64,000 bases of DNA from NCBI RefSeq assembly GCF_049532905.1, contig NZ_CP064032.1:4960001-5024000 (forward strand), given 5' to 3'. A program made the position numbers and the translations under genes. Under the pieces are notes generated by a model. It was not told where the DNA came from and ran no database searches. It saw only the letters and a program-made list of their open reading frames with translations. The DNA is from Dyella_B nitratireducens. Lineage in GTDB: Bacteria; Pseudomonadota; Gammaproteobacteria; Xanthomonadales; Rhodanobacteraceae. Below are positions 59,571 to 64,000 of the stretch, in pieces; position 1 is the first letter of the stretch; each line of letters begins with the position of its first letter.

Positions 59571-60239
59571 ATGCAACAAACACCTGTCAATCAGATCCAC
59601 AACCAAGACGTGCTCAACCTGATGCCGCTCGACCGGCGCCGTGTCGTCGAGATTGGCTGCAGCTCCGGTGTGCTCGCACGCGAGTACAAGAAACTCAATC
59701 CGCATGCGCACTACGTGGGCGTGGATATCGTGCCGGAATACACCCAGATGGCGGCCGCCCACTGCGACGAAGTGCTTTCGTTCGACATTGAAACCAAAGA
59801 CAAAGATTTTCTGCGCGACCGTTTCCATGCCGACTGCTGGGTTTTTGCCGACGTGCTGGAGCATCTGCGCGATCCCTGGCAATTGCTGGCCAACCTGCGC
59901 GAGATCATGCCCGCCGACGGCTGTTTGCTGGCTTGCGTGCCCAACGTGCAGCACTGGAGCATCCAGGCACGCTTGAGCTGCGGCGATTTCCGCTACGAGC
60001 CGGCCGGCCTGCTGGATCGTACCCATCTGCGCTGGTTTACGCGCGTTACGTTGCTGGAGATGTTCCAGCGCGCAGGCTTCGGCATCGTCACGGGCATCAC
60101 GCGCATGCTCAACCATCCCGGCGGCGAGCAGTTCGCCCCGTACATCCGCGCCATGGCCCAGGTGGCCGGTGGAAATCCGGAGCAGGCGGTGCAGGACGCA
60201 AACGTGTTCCAGTTCGTCGTGAAGGCCATCCCGGTCTGA
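59571..60239 (+). CDS. Class I SAM-dependent methyltransferase, flagellar locus
   Basis: 222 residues. Motif I VVEIGCSSGVLAREYKKLNP near residue 25, motif II GVDIVPEYTQMA, and post-motif FADVLEHLRDPWQLLANLREIM typical of the Ubie/Methyltransf_23 type. The C-terminal part (RWFTRVTLLEMFQRAGF) is the usual extension. ATG 59571 chosen; an upstream TTG frame has no site. Position after flgL, where flagellin-modification genes are frequent, suggests methylation of a flagellar glycan or protein; substrate unknown. Confidence 0.8.
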   Translation: MQQTPVNQIHNQDVLNLMPLDRRRVVEIGCSSGVLAREYKKLNPHAHYVGVDIVPEYTQMAAAHCDEVLSFDIETKDKDFLRDRFHADCWVFADVLEHLRDPWQLLANLREIMPADGCLLACVPNVQHWSIQARLSCGDFRYEPAGLLDRTHLRWFTRVTLLEMFQRAGFGIVTGITRMLNHPGGEQFAPYIRAMAQVAGGNPEQAVQDANVFQFVVKAIPV

Positions 60240-60282
60240 TCAACGACAGACGCTACTGACCCCTATCTATCGAAGGCCACGT

Positions 60283-61002
60283 ATGTTGCGGCAGGTTCTC
60301 AAAGACTATCAACAGATCGATTCCATCGATACGCAGCTGCTACCTGCCGGCGATTCGGCATCGCCCAAGGAATTGATCTTCCACATCATGCAGGACAATG
60401 CCGCGAACGTCGAAGTGCTCGACATCGGTTTCGGCATGGGTGGGCTCGGCCAATTGATCAAAAGTCATCCTGCCACCCAGCATTGGTCGGTCGACGGCGT
60501 GGACGGATTCGAGGGCGCCTTCGCCAACCAGGCCTTGTTCGAACAAAAGATCTACCGCAACGCTTGGCACGGCCTGGCGCAAAGCATTCCCTCCGACCGC
60601 TTCGCCCAGTACAACATCATCTGCCTGCTTGATGTGATCGAGCATCTCAATGCCGAGACGGCAAAGTGGCTTTTACGTACCTTGCTTACCAGCATGGGCA
60701 ACGATTCCTTTCTCTTCATCAGCACGCCGCTGTGGTTTTATCCGCAACACAGCCAGCAAAGCGGCGACCTGGAAGAACACCTGATCGGCGTGCCGGCCAG
60801 CTCGATGATGGCGCTGGTGCCGATGATGTATGCGGTGAATCCGCCCTTGATCGGCGGCTTCGTGCTCGGCAAGCGCAGCCTGGAATTCATCGAATTCTTC
60901 CAGCCGACCACGGACAAGAGTTTTTCGTATCAGCGCGGGACGCTGCTGGCGAGTGCGGTGAATTTCCAGAATGTGCCGGGAAAATTGTTCAAGTTGATTT
61001 GA
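60283..61002 (+). CDS. Second SAM-dependent methyltransferase-like protein
   Basis: 239 residues. Motif I-like VEVLDIGFGMGGLGQLIKSHP near residue 45, then VDGVDGFEGAF and ICLLDVIEHLNAETAKWLL, matching Methyltransf_23 style folds. Different from its neighbour in all other parts. 43 bp after the first methyltransferase, so a two-gene tail of the flagellar unit is likely. Its end overlaps the convergent hipA end by 14 bp. Function inferred. Confidence 0.7.
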   Translation: MLRQVLKDYQQIDSIDTQLLPAGDSASPKELIFHIMQDNAANVEVLDIGFGMGGLGQLIKSHPATQHWSVDGVDGFEGAFANQALFEQKIYRNAWHGLAQSIPSDRFAQYNIICLLDVIEHLNAETAKWLLRTLLTSMGNDSFLFISTPLWFYPQHSQQSGDLEEHLIGVPASSMMALVPMMYAVNPPLIGGFVLGKRSLEFIEFFQPTTDKSFSYQRGTLLASAVNFQNVPGKLFKLI

Positions 61003-62224
61003 ATGAATGTGTCCGCGTGGTGGAGCTATAGGTGGATTGGAACTGCGCCAGGCCGCGTCGAATGGCGGATTCGAGTTCAGGGAAATCCTCAAGTAACACG
61101 GCATGTGCAGCCAGCGTTGCCGTGCAAGCTTCCATGATGCCGCCGATGCGTTCGCGTGCGTCAGTCACTTCGCAATCGTGTGCGAATGCCATGAGTTCCA
61201 CACGCGCCACGAACAGATTGCGCGTGCCTTTTAAAGACAAGGCAAGTCCGTCTTCTGGTATGTAACAGGTGGTGTTGACGATGTCGTAGGCGGGTGCCAT
61301 GCGCACGTCACCAACCACAGGGTCCGTGTAGAGCACACCGAAATTCTTCAGGTGCGCGTCTCCATTGCCGACGATGCAGGACAAAGCCACTTGATCGAAC
61401 AGCTGGGTCAATGCTTGTGACCTGTATTCTGCTGCGCAGAACATTTGTAGAGCGTTGGCTATCTGGGTATAGCTGCCTTTGTATTTGTCGGCCGTGGATC
61501 TTCCCGTGAGCACGGCCATGTCTTCGAAACCCAGAGCCTTGCCTTCAGGCGTGCGATCGAAGCGCCGCATGACGAACAGCTGTCTGTTTTCGGACAGATG
61601 GAACTCGGGGACTGGAATGCCTGCCGCCTTGGCGATGCTCATGCAAATAAACTCGTTGACCGCCAGGCCCGGATATCTGTCGCCGGCACTTTTGACGATC
61701 AGTTCGCGTGTTGTGAGTGCGCCTTTTCCGTATACCTCGTCACGGTTGTCTTCCGGTACGAGCAGTTTCGGTTGAATGCCCGATACGCCGCTTCGCTTCA
61801 GGTATCGGCGAGAGAGTTCGGCGAAAAGATTTTCCGCGCCATCCCAGGCGAGAATTTGCGCGAGTGATACGCCTTTGTCTGAGTCATCGGGCGACACCTC
61901 GGGTGTGTCGACCATGACGCGGCCGATAGCAGCCTCATGGCCGGTAAGGGCGAGCAACAGCATGGGATCGAATCGGCCCGCCTTGGCAAAGCGATTGCGC
62001 AACTCCTCCAGGACATACCCTTCCGGCATGTTCATCTCGAACAAAGGAAAGAGCTGTTCGTCGCGGTACTGCTCGATCCTATGCGGCATGGTCAGACTGA
62101 CTTCGGCCGCTGGATGGATGGAAGGGTGATATTGGAAGAAATACGCGGTCGCTTCGCGCGAGAGGATGCCTGAGTCGCCTTGCGGGGTACTGACCCGCAA
62201 ATGCTCGACCGCTTTAGTCTTCAT
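60989..62224 (-). CDS. hipA: HipA-type serine/threonine kinase toxin
   Basis: 411 residues. N-terminal HipA_N region (to about 100, GILSREATAYFFQYHPS and PLFEMNMPEGYVLEELR), the loop SGVSGIQPKLLV near residue 150, the ATP lysine in ELIVKSAGDRYPGLAVNEF, and the catalytic NGDAHLKNFGVLY and APAYDIVNT sites. In E. coli HipA phosphorylates GltX and causes persistence; neutralised by HipB. It overlaps hipB by 11 bp in the usual order. All kinase residues appear present. Confidence 0.92.
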   Translation of the reverse strand: MKTKAVEHLRVSTPQGDSGILSREATAYFFQYHPSIHPAAEVSLTMPHRIEQYRDEQLFPLFEMNMPEGYVLEELRNRFAKAGRFDPMLLLALTGHEAAIGRVMVDTPEVSPDDSDKGVSLAQILAWDGAENLFAELSRRYLKRSGVSGIQPKLLVPEDNRDEVYGKGALTTRELIVKSAGDRYPGLAVNEFICMSIAKAAGIPVPEFHLSENRQLFVMRRFDRTPEGKALGFEDMAVLTGRSTADKYKGSYTQIANALQMFCAAEYRSQALTQLFDQVALSCIVGNGDAHLKNFGVLYTDPVVGDVRMAPAYDIVNTTCYIPEDGLALSLKGTRNLFVARVELMAFAHDCEVTDARERIGGIMEACTATLAAHAVLLEDFPELESAIRRGLAQFQSTYSSTTRTHSFKST

Positions 62225-62471
62225 CGGTGAATATCTCCCTCAGCTCTTCGAGCGTGGGACGTCGCGCGGGAGCGACGGATAGCTCCCCGCCCAGGGCATG
62301 AGCGACCTTGGCATAGGTTTCGATGGCCACTCGAGGAGAGCCTTGCTCCACTTCGATGACTTTTCGCCGAGGGACGCCGGCCCGGGACGCAAGGTCCTGC
62401 TGCGTCAGCCCGCGGTGCTGGCGCATGTTGCGGATGGCGTGACCAAGGCGGGTGAGAGGCGCGGACGACAT
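62214..62471 (-). CDS. hipB: HipB-type antitoxin, XRE family
   Basis: 85 residues. Helix-turn-helix GHAIRNMRQHRGLTQQDLASRAGVPRRKVIEVEQG (about 8-40) and a C-terminal tail ending EELREIFTDED. It represses the operon and blocks HipA. Two ATGs are possible, 62471 (MSSAPLTRLGH) and 62489 (MCNIWHM); neither has a ribosome-binding site, and the shorter form fits the family better. A palindromic operator overlaps the start. Confidence 0.87.
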   Translation of the reverse strand: MSSAPLTRLGHAIRNMRQHRGLTQQDLASRAGVPRRKVIEVEQGSPRVAIETYAKVAHALGGELSVAPARRPTLEELREIFTDED

Positions 62472-62488
62472 GTGCCATATATTGCACA
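62471..62488 (-). promoter_or_regulatory. Palindromic operator at the hipB start (site 1)
   Basis: TGTGCCATATATTGCACA, TGT...ACA palindrome of 18 bp with arms TGTGC / GCACA. Covers the start region of hipB. Confidence 0.55.
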
Positions 62489-62500
62489 TTTTACCGTCAA

Positions 62501-62518
62501 TGTCACGTATACGTTACA
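62501..62518 (-). promoter_or_regulatory. Palindromic operator upstream of hipB (site 2)
   Basis: TGTCACGTATACGTTACA, 18 bp with core ACGTATACGT. It has the same TGT...TATA...ACA plan as site 1 and is spaced exactly 30 bp from it centre to centre, about three helical turns, as expected for paired HipB dimers. Confidence 0.55.
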
Positions 62519-62551
62519 TGCGACAGCCTTCCCGCACGGTGTTCCGGCAAA

Positions 62552-63508
62552 TCAAAGCTTGCTGGAGCTAACTCCAAACTCGCGCATCCAAACCTGCCCC
62601 ACCATGTCATGACCAAAGCTATGGTGCGGTTCCTCCGATACCAGCGAGAAGCCGGCCGCCTGGTAGATACGGCGGGCAGAAACCAGGATGTCGTTGGTCC
62701 ATAGCATCATCCTGGCGTAGCCGGCTTCGGTGGCAAAAGCAATGCACGCGTCGACCAGCTGCTTGCCGATGGCCAGGCCGCGCGCCTTCGGGTCGACGAG
62801 CAGGCAGCGGAGCTGCGCGACGGTTGGGTCTTCCGCATTGCGCACCACGAACACGCAACCCATGCGCTCGCCATCCACTTCGGCGACCCACATGCGTTCC
62901 TTGGCGGGATCGTGCTTGCTGGCGAATTGGGCGAACAGCGTAGCGACCAGGGCTTCGAATGCTTCATTCAAATGGAATTCGTCGGCATAAAGCTGTCCAT
63001 GACGTTCAATCGCCCAGCCGATATCGCCGATGCGATGAGTGCGTATGACGACTTTGCCGGCGTCGTTAGCGGGCGAGAGCAATCGCTGTACTTCCTTCAT
63101 CGACGCCAAAAGACGATGTCGTCCTGGTTCCGAAAGGCGGGACAAATGCGACGCCGTAAGCTGATGCGAGGTGCGGTCCAGTTCGCGGAACGCCTTGCGT
63201 CCCTCGTTCGTCAGCGACAGCAACCATTGCCGTCCGTCCTCTTTGGATGGCTGCCGCGTCAACAGGCCCTGCGTCATGAAACCCTGCACCATGCGGCTGA
63301 GATAACCCGCGTCCAGGCCCAGCAACTCGCCGATCTCGCCCGCGGTGACGGTTTTGCGCGTGCCCAGTTCGAACAGCACGCGAGCTTGCGTCAAGGTAAA
63401 GGGGCTGGCCAGCAGCCCTTCGTCGAGTACGCCGATCTGACGGGTGTAGAAGCGGTTGAAGCTGCGGACGGCTTCGGCTTGATGGGAAAGCGACTCGGAG
63501 ATGGGCAT
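62552..63508 (-). CDS. MarR-GNAT fusion: transcription regulator with acetyltransferase domain
   Basis: 318 residues. MarR winged-helix domain (about 1-145: TLTQARVLFELGTRKTVTAGEIGELLGLDAGYLSRMVQGF and LLTRQPSKEDGRQWLLSLTNEGR) joined to a GNAT domain (about 150-310) with the acetyl-CoA-binding region LLVDPKARGLAIGKQLVDACIAFATEAGY. Fusions of this kind occur widely and regulate their own locus. A perfect palindrome lies upstream at 63549. Substrate unknown. Confidence 0.88.
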   Translation of the reverse strand: MPISESLSHQAEAVRSFNRFYTRQIGVLDEGLLASPFTLTQARVLFELGTRKTVTAGEIGELLGLDAGYLSRMVQGFMTQGLLTRQPSKEDGRQWLLSLTNEGRKAFRELDRTSHQLTASHLSRLSEPGRHRLLASMKEVQRLLSPANDAGKVVIRTHRIGDIGWAIERHGQLYADEFHLNEAFEALVATLFAQFASKHDPAKERMWVAEVDGERMGCVFVVRNAEDPTVAQLRCLLVDPKARGLAIGKQLVDACIAFATEAGYARMMLWTNDILVSARRIYQAAGFSLVSEEPHHSFGHDMVGQVWMREFGVSSSKL

Positions 63509-63548
63509 GGGCGTACCTTGGGGACCGGTGGCCAGAAGGTACGCCTAG

Positions 63549-63569
63549 ATAGTTGACTCAGTCAACTAT
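63549..63569 (-). promoter_or_regulatory. Perfect palindromic operator before the MarR-GNAT gene
   Basis: Ten-base arms ATAGTTGACT and AGTCAACTAT around a central C. It lies 40 bp before the ATG and probably is the binding site of the encoded MarR domain. Confidence 0.75.
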
Positions 63570-63579
63570 GGGTGGATCG

Positions 63580-64000
63580 CTAACGCTCAGGCCAATGCCA
63601 TGCCGGTTCATCCAGTTCCCGTTGCCCGATGATGCGTGTCTGGCTTAGCTCCTTTTCGAGTGAGATGGTGTTGCAGACAGGCAGGTCTTCGAGCGCAGCA
63701 ATAAGCCTGGATGCGTGCGATATCACCCATAGCTGGCTTTTCGATGCAGCTTGTCCGATCAAGCGCGCCAAGGCGGGGAGCAGGTCGGGATGAAGACTGG
63801 TCTCCGGCTCGTTCAACACCATCAGGGATGGCGGCCGTGGCGTATGCAGCGCGGCGATCCACAGCAGGTAGCGCAGCGTGCCGTCCGACAATTCGCTGGC
63901 GGAAAGCGGGCGCAACAAGCCGTGTTGTTTGAAGATTAGGCCGAAGCGGTCATTGCTGATGTCTACCCCGACCGACGCGCCAGGAAAAGCGTCCTCGACG
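63580..64000 (-). CDS. AAA-family ATPase (AAA_21-type), C-terminal part only
   Basis: 139 codons of the C-terminal end; the frame is open to the window edge. Signature LSASELSDGTLRYLLWIAAL, Walker B LMVLNEPETSLHPDLLPALARLI, and H-loop SKSQLWVISHASRLIAAL show an ABC/SMC-like ATPase of the kind found in defence and DNA-repair proteins and in lone AAA_21 genes. Function not assignable from the end alone. Confidence 0.85.
   Translation of the reverse strand, partial: VEDAFPGASVGVDISNDRFGLIFKQHGLLRPLSASELSDGTLRYLLWIAALHTPRPPSLMVLNEPETSLHPDLLPALARLIGQAASKSQLWVISHASRLIAALEDLPVCNTISLEKELSQTRIIGQRELDEPAWHWPER

Noticed and set aside
57880..59622. 580-codon frame over flgK and flgL in another phase
   Set aside because: Gln/Arg/His-biased composition from frame-shifted Thr/Asn-rich coding; spans two real genes and their gap.
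1..64000. tRNA, rRNA or prophage genes
   Set aside because: No cloverleaf, rRNA signature, integrase or structural phage gene was recognised.

Overview
The window reads as chromosomal DNA of a GC-rich gammaproteobacterium of the Xanthomonadales, most likely family Rhodanobacteraceae (Dyella, Rhodanobacter or Luteibacter type). This is inferred from the gene mix: a Xanthomonas-like GlcNAc/chitin utilisation cluster with TonB-dependent receptors, a TPR-sulfotransferase next to a TonB receptor, a hom-thrB-thrC operon and a flgM-flgN/flgA/cheV/flgB-L flagellar block. GTAG-headed REP pairs (REPINs) are scattered between genes. No rRNA, tRNA, CRISPR array or intact transposase gene was seen.

Layout. 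1-1966: end of a C-P lyase phosphonate cluster (phnK end, phnL, phnM). 2292-7014: TonB receptor, terminator, TPR-sulfotransferase. 7101-10840: threonine operon hom-thrB-thrC (minus strand) with a Thr/Ile-rich leader peptide and a hairpin over the hom ribosome-binding site. 10850-12175: gene-poor, with repeats and one small hypothetical gene. 12176-16476: cpdB, an alkaline-phosphatase-superfamily membrane transferase and a decaying MNT/HEPN pair. 16587-30104: divergent amino-sugar regulon, nagP-nagQ-nagB(II)-nagA on the minus strand and glk-TonB receptor-GH9-GH20 on the plus strand; LacI-type operators overlap both -35 elements. 30222-43136: housekeeping and signalling genes (fatty acid hydroxylase, DoxX, APC permease, M61 peptidase, HDOD protein, PAS-GGDEF-EAL protein, a hypothetical, fadI, a TonB-like protein). 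43230-61002: flagellar and chemotaxis block with an HDOD/degenerate-EAL protein, flgN, flgM, flgA, a soluble chemoreceptor, cheV, flgBCDEFGHIJKL and two SAM methyltransferases. 60989-64000: hipA-hipB, a MarR-GNAT fusion gene and the end of an AAA ATPase gene.

How it works together. The amino-sugar genes form a full path: outer-membrane uptake, GH20/GH9 cleavage, NagP import, phosphorylation by Glk, then NagA and NagB-II to fructose-6-phosphate under LacI-type repression. In the flagellar block I found four sigma-28 promoters with 11-nt spacers, each about 30 bp from its start codon: flgM, the chemoreceptor, cheV, and the distant HDOD gene at 36317. A sigma-54 promoter precedes flgB.

The most notable finding is how REPINs meet genes. 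In five genes the stop codon is the TAG of the REP GTAG head, one REPIN ends two convergent genes at once, and one REPIN lies in frame inside the flgA signal-peptide region. A second is the threonine leader, whose downstream structure looks more like translational than intrinsic-terminator attenuation.
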